From assembly GCF_042676085.1 (NCBI RefSeq), contig NZ_JBHTKH010000020.1:1-64000 (forward strand): a DNA stretch of 64,000 nucleotides. The letters are read 5' to 3'. Both the position numbers and the translations under genes were made by a program. Positions 1 to 7,638 of the stretch are shown one piece after another. The first letter of the stretch is position 1, and each line of letters begins with the position of its first letter. Source of the stretch: Terrabacter terrigena. GTDB lineage: Bacteria > Actinomycetota > Actinomycetes > Actinomycetales > Dermatophilaceae. Under the pieces are notes generated by a model, which was not told the DNA's origin, did no database searches, and worked only from the letters and a program-made list of their open reading frames with translations.

Positions 1-111
1 ACCCATCGCCGCGATCGACAGCGGCGAATAGGCACCGAGGATCACCTCAAAGCCCACCACGCCCCGGGACGCTGTCGCGTGGTCGGGCCGCGGACGACGT
101 CTGCGAGGCAA
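1..111 (-). CDS. possible leftward gene cut by the window edge
   Basis: On the minus strand a frame is open from a TGA at 114-112 to the window edge, with TTG at 111 and tandem GTG codons at about 60 and 57 as possible starts. It ends at the edge reading VILGAYSPLSIAAMG. The short hydrophobic stretch is faintly like a membrane segment (compare EVxLG of ClC channels), but it is far too short to assign. It could also be noncoding sequence between divergent genes. Only sequence beyond the window can decide. Confidence 0.2.
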   Translation of the reverse strand, partial: MPRRRRPRPDHATASRGVVGFEVILGAYSPLSIAAMG

Positions 112-165
112 TCATAACAGTTCTGCAACCATGGCGCGGTCGACCATTGACCTTCCAAGGACCTC

Positions 166-1188
166 GTGAGATACGACAGTGTGACCAGACATCCCGACCC
201 GGATCCCGGGCCCACGACCGCCGAGATCCTGGACCGTCTGGCCCCTGTGGGACTGCCCGCGGCACGTCCACTCGTCCTGCGCGGCAAGCGATTCGACGCC
301 GCGGCCCCGGCCGTCATGGCGATCGTCAACCGCACCCCCGACTCCTTCTTCAGCGGCAACCGGCACGCAGACCTCGAGTCCGCGAAGTCGGCCCTCGCGC
401 GCGCCGTCGAGCTCGGCGCCGACCTCGTCGACGTCGGCGGCGTGCGAGCCGGCCAGGAGGGCGAGGTCGTCGACGCCGACGAGGAGACCCGTCGGGTTGT
501 GCCGTTCCTCGAGTGGGCGCGTGAGGCCTACCCGGACGTCCTCCTCAGCCTCGACACGTGGCGATCGGAGGTGGCGCGCGAGGCCGAAGGCGTGGTCGAC
601 CTCGTCAACGACACCTGGGCGGGCCACGACCGTGACCTCGTGCACGTCGCGTCGGCCATCGGCGCGGGCTACGTGATCTCACATACCGGCGGCCTTCCCC
701 CGCGCACCGACCCCGTCGACGTCACCTACGGCGACGACCCTCTGGACGTCGTGCGCGACGTCGTGCGCACCCTCGCCCGCGGGGCTCACGAGGCCGAGCG
801 GGCCGGCATACCCAGGGAGCGCATCCTCGTCGACCCGACCCTCGACTTCGGCAAGACGACTGCGCACTCGCTGGAGGTGCTGCGACACACGGCTGACGTC
901 GTCGCGCTGAACTACCCTGTGCTGCAGGCGATGTCGCGCAAGGACTTCGTCGGTGAGGCGCTCGACCTGCCGGCGGAGGAGCGGCTGGAGGGCTCACTCG
1001 CCGCCACGGCGGTCGCGGCGTGGCTCGGCGCCACCGTCTTCCGCGCCCACGACGTGCGGGCCACCCGGCGGGTGGTCGACATGGTCGCCACGATCCGCGG
1101 GGACCGGCCCCAGCAGGTGGCGCTGCGCGGCGTCCGGTCCGGCACGGCGCACGAGCCCGCCCCGGGCGCTGCGACGAACGGCGCGTGA
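166..1188 (+). CDS. folP2: dihydropteroate synthase paralogue, FolP2 type
   Basis: 340 aa. It has the TIM-barrel fold of dihydropteroate synthase, which condenses pABA with hydroxymethyldihydropterin pyrophosphate in folate synthesis. Visible landmarks are NRTPDSF near residue 53, DVGGVRAGQ near 88, SLDTW near 128 and SRKDFVG near 251. The GGxSTRPG loop that handles substrates in true DHPS is replaced by GGVRAGQ, as in mycobacterial FolP2, which is reported to lack DHPS activity. The true function is therefore unknown. The GTG start at 166 has AAGGA at 157-161; GTG 181 is an alternative. No other folate genes lie nearby. The codon pair GGC-ATA near 805 uses the very rare ATA inside a CGGCATAC motif. 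Confidence 0.85.
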   Translation: MRYDSVTRHPDPDPGPTTAEILDRLAPVGLPAARPLVLRGKRFDAAAPAVMAIVNRTPDSFFSGNRHADLESAKSALARAVELGADLVDVGGVRAGQEGEVVDADEETRRVVPFLEWAREAYPDVLLSLDTWRSEVAREAEGVVDLVNDTWAGHDRDLVHVASAIGAGYVISHTGGLPPRTDPVDVTYGDDPLDVVRDVVRTLARGAHEAERAGIPRERILVDPTLDFGKTTAHSLEVLRHTADVVALNYPVLQAMSRKDFVGEALDLPAEERLEGSLAATAVAAWLGATVFRAHDVRATRRVVDMVATIRGDRPQQVALRGVRSGTAHEPAPGAATNGA

Positions 1189-1229
1189 GCTGGGTAAAAA
1201 GCACTCGGTCCGACGGGCCGACCGGCCGG

Positions 1230-1416
1230 TATTCTGCTAGGTTCGTCGCGGTTGCAGTTGCAGTTCCTCGTAGTCGAGCAGGTGCCCGTCATCCGCAACG
1301 GTGGCGGGATTTCTTTGTCGGCTTCGGTGGGTTCGCCCGTCGAGTGGAGTCAAAGCGGCAGCTTGGGATGCGCGAGGTGCGTTGTCCCATACGCTAAAGA
1401 AGGAAGAGTTACCCGT
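1230..1416 (+). promoter_or_regulatory. putative promoter and long 5' leader of the cold-shock gene
   Basis: The 228 bp between folP2 and the cold-shock gene holds two -10-like hexamers, TATTCT (1230-1235) and TAGGTT (1238-1243), about 170 nt before the start codon, then a leader ending in AAAGAAGGAAGAG. Long structured leaders are typical of cspA mRNAs, where they sense temperature. Whether this leader refolds cannot be judged by eye. Confidence 0.4.
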
Positions 1417-1620
1417 ATGGCACAGGGAACCGTCAAGTGGTTCAACGCTGAGAAGGGCTTTGGCTTCATCGCCCAGGACGGCGGCGGCCCCGACGTTTTC
1501 GTCCACTACTCGGCCATTCAGTCGAACGGCTACCGTTCGCTGGACGAGGCACAGCGAGTCGAGTTCGAGGTCACGCAGGGTCCGAAGGGCCCGCAGGCCG
1601 ACGCAGTTCGCCCGCTCTGA
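1417..1620 (+). CDS. cspA: cold-shock protein
   Basis: 67 aa, the usual size of a single cold-shock domain. It begins MAQGTVKWFNAEKGFGFI and carries both RNA-binding motifs, KGFGFI (RNP1) and VFVHYSAI (RNP2). CSD proteins bind single-stranded RNA and DNA and act as RNA chaperones in the cytoplasm. ATG 1417 is preceded by a strong AGGAAGAG Shine-Dalgarno about 8 nt upstream. The frame is open further upstream, but that part has no CSD similarity. The gene is monocistronic and is followed by a strong terminator at 1669-1701. Confidence 0.95.
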   Translation: MAQGTVKWFNAEKGFGFIAQDGGGPDVFVHYSAIQSNGYRSLDEAQRVEFEVTQGPKGPQADAVRPL

Positions 1621-1668
1621 TCACACGAGATCAACAGCAACGAGCGACACCAACCTCAGTCGTTTGTG

Positions 1669-1701
1669 ACAAAGCCCCCGGCCAGCGGCCGGGGGCTTTG
1701 T
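1669..1701 (+). terminator. intrinsic terminator after cspA
   Basis: A perfect 15-bp stem (arm ACAAAGCCCCCGGCC, loop AGC) is followed by TTGTG. It lies 48 nt after the cold-shock stop codon. Confidence 0.85.
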
Positions 1702-1760
1702 TGTGTCCCGCGACCGGTCCGCCGGCGGCGGACCCGCCGCCCGGTGCACCCGGGCGGGCC

Positions 1761-1803
1761 ATCGAGAGGCGATCCCTCCGAACGGACGGATCGCTCTCTC
1801 GAT
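1761..1803 (-). terminator. inverted repeat downstream of the LCP gene
   Basis: Nested arms pair as ATCGAGAG/CTCTCGAT outside and CGATCC/GGATCG inside, around a 12-nt loop, with small internal mismatches. It lies just beyond the leftward LCP gene and converges on cspA. There is no U-tract. It may act as a terminator for the LCP transcript or as a 3' processing barrier. Confidence 0.5.
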
Positions 1804-1855
1804 CAGGAAGGTCCGCGGGCTCGGCCCGGCTGCTCGCCGGCTTCGGTGAGGGGGC

Positions 1856-3391
1856 TCAGCCGCACTCGTCGTAGGACGCGGTGGTCGGCGACGACGACGT
1901 CTTGGTCGGCTTCGGCGTGGGCGACGAGGTCGTGCTGCTGCTCGGCGTCGGCTTCGGGGGCGCGATGCCCTTCTGGATGAAGGCGCGGATCGCGTCGTAG
2001 TCGGGCCTGACCGAGTTGAAGTCGGGCACCTGGGACAGTGCGAGGCTGGTGATCTTGCCGCTCTTCTGGACGCGCTCGATGAGGTTGACGAAGGCGGGGA
2101 GGTTCTGCGCCGGGATGTCGGTGTAGATGTTGTCGCGGGCAATCCGCGCGATCTCGGGGTACTTCGCGACCATCGACGCCGGGTCGACCTGCTTGACGAC
2201 GGCCTGCACCACGCAGCGCTGGCGCGCCTGCCGATAGGTGTCGCTGTCGGCCGCGCGGGTGCGGGCGTACCAGAGAGCGAGGTTGCCCGAGAGGTGCTGA
2301 CGGCCCGGGCTGAAGTAGCCGGACTCACCGATGACGCCGCCGTTGCCGTCGCTGTGGCCACCGATGGGCAGCTTGGTGCCGAACCCGCTCAGCTTGACGT
2401 TGATCGTCACGCCGCCCATCGCGTCGATGAGCTGTGCGAAGCCCTTGAGGTCGACGACGACGGTGTGGTCGATCTTGAGGCCGAGCACCTCGGAGATGAC
2501 GTTGCGGATCTCGTCACGGCCGGGCGCCGCGCCACTGTAGGAGCCGGGGTGGTCCTGGCGGTACTGGTCGACCTCGGTCCACACCGCGTTGAGCATGCAC
2601 TGGTCGTTGGGGTCCTTCTGCTCGCGGAAGCAGACGGGCCGGCCGTAGACGCCGCTCGGGTAAAGACCGCGCAGCGGGCTGGACTTCGGCAGCGGGACGC
2701 GCTGGAGGTTGCGGGGCAGCGAGATCAGAGCGGTGCGGCCGCTCTTGGTGTCGATGCTCGCGACGATCATCGAGTCGGTGCGGGTGCCGGTGCGGCCCAC
2801 GCCGGCGTCGGAGCCGAGGAGCAGCACGTTGACGCGCGCCTGGTCGGCCCACGGGTCGTCGCCCTCGGCGACCTGCGCGCCGACACCGGGCTTGACGGGC
2901 GTGCTGCCGAAGACCTGGGCGACGGTGGTCTGGGTGATGCTGGCGTACTCGGCGAACTTGAACGAGGAGGCCGCGACGAGGAAGACCATGAGGGTCGTGA
3001 AGGCGGCCAGGGCGCGGGTGCGTGCCCGGTCGAGCCGGGTCGGCCGGGACTGCACGGCAGTGAGGATGATGGATCCGCACCACAGGATGCCGCCGACGAC
3101 GAAGGCGATCGCAAGGGCCTGCAACACGTTGGGACGTGCCACGACCGACAGGGCGGCGTTCGTCACGCCGGTGCGCAGGACGTAGTAGCCCCCGACGGCC
3201 AGGGTGACGATCGCGAGGAGCAGGATCAGCCAGCCGACGCGGCGGCTGCGCGTCTGCGTGAGGCCGGCACCCGGGACGACGGTGCCGAGAGCGGTGAGGC
3301 CGAGGGCCCGGCGGAAACCGGATGACAGCTCTCGTCGGAGTGCCTCTCGGCTCGCGGCCGCAACGGGACCTCGCGCGTTCGGGTAGGTCAT
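1856..3391 (-). CDS. LCP (LytR-CpsA-Psr) family cell-wall glycopolymer ligase
   Basis: 511 aa. The start is ATG 3391, just after GAGAGGACTCC; a longer frame runs upstream without membrane character. Three TM segments lie near residues 53-72, 88-110 and 125-145. The extracytoplasmic LCP domain then shows LLLGSDAGVGRTGTRTDSM, SLPRNL and the arginine-rich YARTR-RQARQR block, the pyrophosphate and polyprenyl-binding residues of the family. The C-terminus is a Pro/Ser/Thr-rich tail. LCP proteins transfer polymers such as teichoic acid or arabinogalactan from undecaprenyl carriers to peptidoglycan. A LytR_C-domain protein, often linked to LCP biology, lies separately at 35.2 kb. The gene is alone and convergent with cspA. 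Confidence 0.9.
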   Translation of the reverse strand: MTYPNARGPVAAASREALRRELSSGFRRALGLTALGTVVPGAGLTQTRSRRVGWLILLLAIVTLAVGGYYVLRTGVTNAALSVVARPNVLQALAIAFVVGGILWCGSIILTAVQSRPTRLDRARTRALAAFTTLMVFLVAASSFKFAEYASITQTTVAQVFGSTPVKPGVGAQVAEGDDPWADQARVNVLLLGSDAGVGRTGTRTDSMIVASIDTKSGRTALISLPRNLQRVPLPKSSPLRGLYPSGVYGRPVCFREQKDPNDQCMLNAVWTEVDQYRQDHPGSYSGAAPGRDEIRNVISEVLGLKIDHTVVVDLKGFAQLIDAMGGVTINVKLSGFGTKLPIGGHSDGNGGVIGESGYFSPGRQHLSGNLALWYARTRAADSDTYRQARQRCVVQAVVKQVDPASMVAKYPEIARIARDNIYTDIPAQNLPAFVNLIERVQKSGKITSLALSQVPDFNSVRPDYDAIRAFIQKGIAPPKPTPSSSTTSSPTPKPTKTSSSPTTASYDECG

Positions 3392-3528
3392 GGAGTCCTC
3401 TCTGGATCGGCCCGCGCGCACGAGCCGACAGCACATTGTGCCCTGCGAACCTGATAGATGCCGCATCGGACCATGTGTCGCAGGTCAATCCGAGTCACCC
3501 CGGTTTGGGCCCCGCCCGGTGGTGCCGG

Positions 3529-3534
3529 TAGCCT
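3529..3534 (+). promoter_or_regulatory. -10 box of tRNA-Ser(GCT)
   Basis: TAGCCT lies 49 nt before the tRNA. It matches the TAGCCT box found immediately before tRNA-Ser(GGA) at 39002-39007. A leader of about 42 nt would need RNase P removal. Confidence 0.4.
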
Positions 3535-3583
3535 GTGCTCGCCCGTGCATCCGACGTCGCCCCGGTGGCCTCGGTTCGGGCAC

Positions 3584-3670
3584 GGAGGCGTCGCATAGTG
3601 GCCTAGTGCGCCCGCCTGCTAAGCGGGTTGAGGATAAAACCTCTCGCGGGTTCAAATCCCGCCGCCTCCG
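3584..3670 (+). tRNA. tRNA-Ser(GCT)
   Basis: 87 nt. Acceptor GGAGGCG pairs with CGCCTCC. The anticodon loop reads CTGCTAA (anticodon GCT), and there is a long variable arm typical of class II tRNA-Ser. The T loop is GGGTTCAAATCCC. The discriminator is G and no CCA is encoded. It reads AGC/AGU codons. Confidence 0.95.
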
Positions 3671-3671
3671 C

Positions 3672-3730
3672 TCCAGAACGGCTGAAGGACCCCGACACGC
3701 TTTTCGTCGGGGTCCTTCAGCCGTTCTGGA
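3672..3730. terminator. 25-bp perfect hairpin after tRNA-Ser(GCT)
   Basis: Perfect 25-bp arms at 3672-3696 and 3706-3730 enclose a 9-nt loop (ACGCTTTTC). It begins one base after the tRNA discriminator. It probably terminates the tRNA transcript and, from the other side, the leftward gene at 3882-4382. The stem is about twice as long as other terminators here, and there is no T-tract after the right arm. Confidence 0.7.
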
Positions 3731-3790
3731 ACAGAACACGTGGGATGTGGGAGGAGCTGGGGCCCCCGAGGAACGAGAAGCCTCCCCAGC

Positions 3791-3842
3791 GACGGTTCCC
3801 GCCGCCGACCGCACGCACGTGACGGTTCCCGCCGCCGACCGC
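3791..3842. repeat. 22-bp direct repeat, two copies
   Basis: The segment GACGGTTCCCGCCGCCGACC plus GC occurs at 3791-3812 and again at 3821-3842, 30 bp apart, between the tRNA-Ser hairpin and the DUF6328-like gene. No coding frame explains it. A slippage duplication or a tandem binding site are both possible. Confidence 0.7.
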
Positions 3843-3881
3843 GCCCACGCGCATGGCGCGCCCGCCGGCATACGGCTGGGC

Positions 3882-4382
3882 TCAGTCCTGCTCGACGGCC
3901 TTCTCGCGTCGGCGCCGTCGCCGTTGCGACATCGGCAGGGCCACCCAGAGCCAGGTGGCGAGCGCGGCGATGACGCCGCCGATCCAGAAGGCCGTGGTGT
4001 GCGAGAGGAGCACGTCCAGCACGAGAACGACGCCCCCGACGATGCCGACGACGAGGAAGAACAGCCCCGTGCCGATGAGGGTGTCGGTGTGGCGCACGAC
4101 GAAGTCCTTGAGGCCCTCGCGGAAGAGCATGCGGTGCATCGCGACTGGTGCCATGAACACGAGCGTGCTGACGGCGACGGCGAGCAGCGTGATGACGTAG
4201 ATCGTCCGCTGGATCTCGCTCAACGTCGTGAAGCGCTGCTGGAAGGGGATGGTCAGCAGGAAGGCGAAGAGGATCTGGACACCGGCCTGGGCGATGCGCA
4301 GCTCCTGGAGCTGCTCACCGAAGTTGCGGTCGAGGCGATCGGCTTCGCTCTCGTCGCGGGTGTAGGGCTGTGGGTCGCTCAT
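3882..4382 (-). CDS. DUF6328-like membrane protein
   Basis: 166 aa, from ATG 4382. A charged N-terminus contains RNFGEQLQELRIAQAGVQILFAFLLT, the pattern I recall for the DUF6328 family of actinobacterial membrane proteins. About four TM segments are visible (near 45-60, 75-95, 108-130, 138-158), followed by a basic RRRRRRE tail. No catalytic motif is seen and the function is unknown. It stands alone between the tRNA-Ser hairpin and the pckG terminator. The upstream context GGGGTACATCTTGACC gives only a weak ribosome-binding site. Confidence 0.75.
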   Translation of the reverse strand: MSDPQPYTRDESEADRLDRNFGEQLQELRIAQAGVQILFAFLLTIPFQQRFTTLSEIQRTIYVITLLAVAVSTLVFMAPVAMHRMLFREGLKDFVVRHTDTLIGTGLFFLVVGIVGGVVLVLDVLLSHTTAFWIGGVIAALATWLWVALPMSQRRRRRREKAVEQD

Positions 4383-4407
4383 GGTCAAGATGTACCCCCA
4401 TGACGAA

Positions 4408-4435
4408 GGGCCCGGCACCTGTCGGTGCCGGGCCC
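4408..4435 (-). terminator. terminator of pckG
   Basis: Perfect 12-bp stem GGGCCCGGCACC with loop TGTC, about 50 nt past the leftward pckG stop and just before the next leftward gene. Confidence 0.8.
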
Positions 4436-4485
4436 TGCATCACGTCGTCCGCAGCCCGCCGGCAATCAGGCGGCGGACCGTCCTC

Positions 4486-6330
4486 TCAGTGACCGCTGAC
4501 TCGGGCCTTGAGGCCGTCGAGCTCCGCCCACAGCTCGGCGGGGAGCTGGTCGCCGAACTTGCCGAACCACTCCTCGATGAGGGGCAGCTCCTTCTCCCAG
4601 TCGGACGCGTTGACGGCGATGGCCTTCGCGACCTGCTCGGGCGTGAGGTCGAGGCCGTCGACGTCGAGCGCGCCCTCGGTCGGCACGAGGCCGATCGGGG
4701 TCTCGACCGCGTCGGCCTCGCCCTCGAGGCGGGCCACGACCCACTCGAGCACGCGGCTGTTCTCGCCGAAGCCCGGCCAGAGGAACGAGCCGTCCTCCTC
4801 GTCGCGGCGGAACCAGTTGACGCCGAAGATCCGCGGCAGCTTGGACGCGTCGGCGCCCTTGCCGATGGAGAGCCAGTGAGCGAAGTAGTCGCTCGCGTTG
4901 TAGCCCAGGAAGGGCAGCATCGCCATCGGGTCGCGGCGAACGACGCCGACGGCGCCCGTCGCGGCGGCCGTCGTCTCCGAGGAGAGGGTCGCGCCGATGA
5001 ACGTGCCGTGCGTCCAGTCGCGCGACTCGTAGACGAGGGGCACGGTCGTCTTGCGGCGGCCGCCGAAGAGGATGGCGTCGATCGGCACGCCGTCGGGGTT
5101 GTCGTACTCCGGGGCGATCATCGGGCACTGCGACGCGGGCGTGCAGAAGCGGCTGTTCGGGTGGCTCGAGAGCCTCCCGGCCTTGCCGTCCTCGGGCGTC
5201 CAGTCGTTGCCGTGCCAGTCGGTCAGGTGTGCCGGCGGCTCGTCGGTCATGCCCTCCCACCACACGTCGCCGTCGTCGGTGAGGGCGACGTTGGTGAAGA
5301 CCGAGTTGCCCTTCTCGATCGTGGCCATCGCGTTGGGGTTGGTCGACGCCCCGGTGCCGGGCGCGACGCCGAAGAGGCCGAACTCCGGGTTGACGGCATA
5401 CAGGCGACCGTCCTCGCCGAAGCGCATCCAGGCGATGTCGTCGCCGACCATCTCGGCCTTCCAGCCGGGGATGGTCGGCGTGATCATCGCGAGGTTGGTC
5501 TTGCCGCACGCCGACGGGAACGCGGCGGCGACGTAGTGGACCGAGCCCTTGGGCGAGGTGAGCTTGAGGATGAGCATGTGCTCGGCCATCCAGCCCTCGT
5601 CGCGGGCGATCGCCGAGGCGATGCGCAGCGAGTAGCACTTCTTGCCGAGCAGGGCGTTGCCGCCGTAGCCGGAGCCGTAGCTCCAGATGGTGCGCTCCTC
5701 GGGGAAGTGGACGATGTACTTCGTGTCGGAGCACGGCCACGGCACGTCGGCCTGGCCTTCGGCGAGCGGGGCGCCGACCGAGTGGAGGGCGGGGACGTAT
5801 GCCGCGTCGGTCTCCTCGATCTTGCGCAGCACGTTGTCGCCGCAGCGGGCCATGACGAGCATCGAGACGACGACGTAGGCCGAGTCGGTGATCTCGACCC
5901 CGAACATCGGGACCTTGGCGTCGAGGTGGCCCATGACGAAGGGGATGACGTACATGGTGCGGCCCTGCATGGACCCGCGGTAGAGCTCGGTCATCCGAGC
6001 CTTCATCTCGTCGGGCGCCATCCAGTTGTTGGTGGGCCCGGCATCCTTCTCGTCGACCGAGCAGATGTAGGTGCGGTCCTCGACCCGGGCGACGTCGGAC
6101 GGGTCGCTCGCACAGTAGAAGGAGTTCGGCTTCTTCTCCTCGTTGAGCCGGACGAACGTGCCGGCCTCGACGAGCTCGTCGGTGAGCTCGGTCCACTCCT
6201 CGGGGGAGCCGGTGATCCAGCGGATGTCGCGCGGCTGGGTCAGCTCGGCGACCTGCTCGACCCACGCGGCCAGGCCCGCGTGCGTCGTGTGTGTCTGTTT
6301 CTCGTGGGTCGTGGTCAACTCGGGGCCCAT
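4486..6330 (-). CDS. pckG: phosphoenolpyruvate carboxykinase (GTP)
   Basis: 614 aa, normal for bacterial GTP-dependent PEPCK (about 605-620). It decarboxylates and phosphorylates oxaloacetate to PEP, the gluconeogenic entry from the TCA cycle. The nucleotide P-loop FPSACGKTNL is at residues 271-280, GDDIAWM near 302, and the guanine-binding aromatic region lies toward the C-terminus (WFRRDEEDGSFLWPGFGENSRVL). It belongs to the GTP family, not the ATP family. ATG 6330 is chosen because the family N-terminus follows soon after; GAAGGG directly abuts it, so GTG codons about 10 codons upstream remain possible. Monocistronic, with the 4408-4435 terminator. Confidence 0.95.
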   Translation of the reverse strand: MGPELTTTHEKQTHTTHAGLAAWVEQVAELTQPRDIRWITGSPEEWTELTDELVEAGTFVRLNEEKKPNSFYCASDPSDVARVEDRTYICSVDEKDAGPTNNWMAPDEMKARMTELYRGSMQGRTMYVIPFVMGHLDAKVPMFGVEITDSAYVVVSMLVMARCGDNVLRKIEETDAAYVPALHSVGAPLAEGQADVPWPCSDTKYIVHFPEERTIWSYGSGYGGNALLGKKCYSLRIASAIARDEGWMAEHMLILKLTSPKGSVHYVAAAFPSACGKTNLAMITPTIPGWKAEMVGDDIAWMRFGEDGRLYAVNPEFGLFGVAPGTGASTNPNAMATIEKGNSVFTNVALTDDGDVWWEGMTDEPPAHLTDWHGNDWTPEDGKAGRLSSHPNSRFCTPASQCPMIAPEYDNPDGVPIDAILFGGRRKTTVPLVYESRDWTHGTFIGATLSSETTAAATGAVGVVRRDPMAMLPFLGYNASDYFAHWLSIGKGADASKLPRIFGVNWFRRDEEDGSFLWPGFGENSRVLEWVVARLEGEADAVETPIGLVPTEGALDVDGLDLTPEQVAKAIAVNASDWEKELPLIEEWFGKFGDQLPAELWAELDGLKARVSGH

Positions 6331-6749
6331 CCCTTCGCGCGCGGTGCCGCCCGGCACCACGTCGTGCCGGTGTGAAGCTGCTCCCCACGTGGATCCTGGG
6401 CGAGCCCGGATCGGGCTGCAGGTGTCCACATGCTGAACAGATGACGTGATGACTTCAAGGTACGCGTCGTCGGCAGCGGCTTTGGCCGCTGGCGGGGGCC
6501 GTGGCGGTGAGACGCCTCACAACGTCCGTGCCGCGCAAGAAATCCGACGCGACGCTGTCGGTTTCTTGCAGGAATTTCACTACTCGACCGTAGGCGGATG
6601 TCCTGACGGGACAACGCGGCCGGACGCATGCGCGGGAGGGGAGCGCGCGGGCTCCCGGGCATGCAGCGCAGGGGCGTCGGGGGCCGATTTCGTGGAAGCG
6701 GACCGCAGGCGCTAAGGTAACTTCTCGTTCGCCCGAGTGAGCGGACGAC
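6331..6749. other. intergenic region between pckG and tRNA-Arg
   Basis: About 420 bp without a convincing gene. It should hold the leftward pckG promoter. An inverted repeat sits at 6535-6569 and a -10-like TAAGGT at 6713-6718 precedes the tRNA. The stretch 6430-6475 is less GC-rich than its surroundings, as expected of a promoter. Confidence 0.6.
6535..6569. repeat. inverted repeat upstream of pckG
   Basis: Arm GCAAGAAATCCGAC (6535-6548) pairs with GTCGGTTTCTTGC (6557-6569) with one bulged base, over an 8-nt loop. It is about 205 bp before the pckG start. It could be an operator or an RNA hairpin in a long leader. Confidence 0.5.
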
Positions 6750-6822
6750 GCACCCGTAGCTCAACGGATAGAGCATCTGACTACGGATCAGAAGGTTAGG
6801 GGTTCGAATCCCTTCGGGTGCA
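6750..6822 (+). tRNA. tRNA-Arg(ACG)
   Basis: 73 nt. Acceptor GCACCCG/CGGGTGC, D stem AGCTC, anticodon loop with ACG in CTGACTACGGATCAG, T loop GGTTCGAATCC, discriminator A, no encoded CCA. In bacteria A34 of this tRNA is the substrate of TadA (encoded at 31334-31837), giving inosine that reads CGU/CGC/CGA. Confidence 0.97.
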
Positions 6823-6843
6823 CTCTGTGTTGAGACAGAAAAC

Positions 6844-6874
6844 AGGCCCCGGTCCGCGAAAGCGACCGGGGCCT
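6844..6874 (+). terminator. terminator of tRNA-Arg
   Basis: Perfect 11-bp stem AGGCCCCGGTC over a 9-nt loop, 21 nt past the tRNA. It also faces the leftward MarR gene. Confidence 0.8.
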
Positions 6875-6918
6875 TCGTCTTCCAGCGGTAGCCGCTCGCG
6901 GCGCCGCCCCGGTCGGCG

Positions 6919-7380
6919 TCAGACGTCGTCGCGATAAGGGTCGGTGATCTCGCGCAGCAGCATGAGCGACTCGCGCAGCTCGCGCATCCGTCGGGGGCCC
7001 AGGTGGGCCTCCCAGTCGCGCTCGATCCGTGCCTCCTCGGCCCGGGCGACGGGCATCAGCGCGGCCGCCTTGGCCGTGAGGCGGACCAGCCGGGCGCGCC
7101 CGTCGCTTGGGTCGGCTACGCGCTCCACCCAGCCGGCCGCCTCGAGCCGGTCGACGAGCGCCGTGGCCGTCTGCTTCGTGACCTGAGCCTGGTCGGCCAG
7201 GTCGCGCAGACGGGTGCCGTTCGGCCCGATGCGCGCGGCCACCCTGGCCTGGGCGAGCGTGATGTCGTCGATGCCCGCACGGCGCATGGCCGCAGTGACT
7301 CGGGTCTCGACGTCACGCGCCGCGATGAACATGAGCAGGCCCACGAACGGCAGGGGGCGGTCCGACGGCTCGGAAGTCAT
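6919..7380 (-). CDS. MarR family transcriptional regulator
   Basis: 153 aa, typical for MarR. The winged helix-turn-helix is visible as TRLRDLADQAQVTKQTATALVDRLEAAGWVERVADPSDGR, with the usual DxRxR wing. ATG 7380 is preceded by AAGAGG at 5-nt spacing; the in-frame GTG at 7386 overlaps that site and is less likely. The upstream region carries three AACTA half-sites (7394-7437), so autoregulation is likely. The neighbour across the gap (7639) is a DinB-fold protein that may be a target. The ligand is unknown. Confidence 0.9.
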   Translation of the reverse strand: MTSEPSDRPLPFVGLLMFIAARDVETRVTAAMRRAGIDDITLAQARVAARIGPNGTRLRDLADQAQVTKQTATALVDRLEAAGWVERVADPSDGRARLVRLTAKAAALMPVARAEEARIERDWEAHLGPRRMRELRESLMLLREITDPYRDDV

Positions 7381-7393
7381 GCGCACCTCTTGA

Positions 7394-7437
7394 AACTAGT
7401 CAGCAAGTCGAACTATATTGGTCAGCCTATCGAACTA
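7394..7437. promoter_or_regulatory. candidate MarR operator half-sites
   Basis: AACTA occurs at 7394-7398, 7411-7415 and 7433-7437, the last two within TCGAACTA octamers 21 bp apart, about two helical turns. The stretch is AT-richer than its surroundings and lies immediately upstream of the MarR gene. Confidence 0.45.
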
Positions 7438-7462
7438 GATCCTACCGAGAGTCTGGGAATGA

Positions 7463-7576
7463 ACGATCCCGCGTGGCGAGGAGGCCGTCCGGGTGTTCGA
7501 CGGAGCGCGCCTGCTGGCGGGCTACCCGGAGTTCTTCGAGTTGAAGCGGACGCGCCGGGGCCCGCCCGTCTTCACC
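7463..7576 (+). pseudogene. possible C-terminal gene remnant
   Basis: A 37-codon frame from just after a TGA (7460-7462) ends with TGA at 7574-7576 and reads VFDGARLLAGYPEFFELKR near its middle. Residue composition and codon choice look protein-like, but there is no adequate start or ribosome-binding site. GTG 7490 could start a 28-residue peptide. It may be the tail of a gene whose front was lost beside the marR promoter. I do not recognise the family. Confidence 0.3.
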
Positions 7577-7638
7577 TGAGCGGCGCGGCCCGCTGACCGC
7601 TCGCCGCACGAGAGAATCTGACGGAGAAGGGGATCGAC

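Noticed and set aside
3390..4403. 337-codon rightward frame spanning tRNA-Ser and beyond
   Set aside because: It reads through a tRNA and a long hairpin; no gene could span these.
4381..6375. 664-codon rightward open frame
   Set aside because: It lies opposite pckG, has the Arg/Asp/Val/Gly-rich composition of a shadow frame in high-GC DNA, and no motifs.
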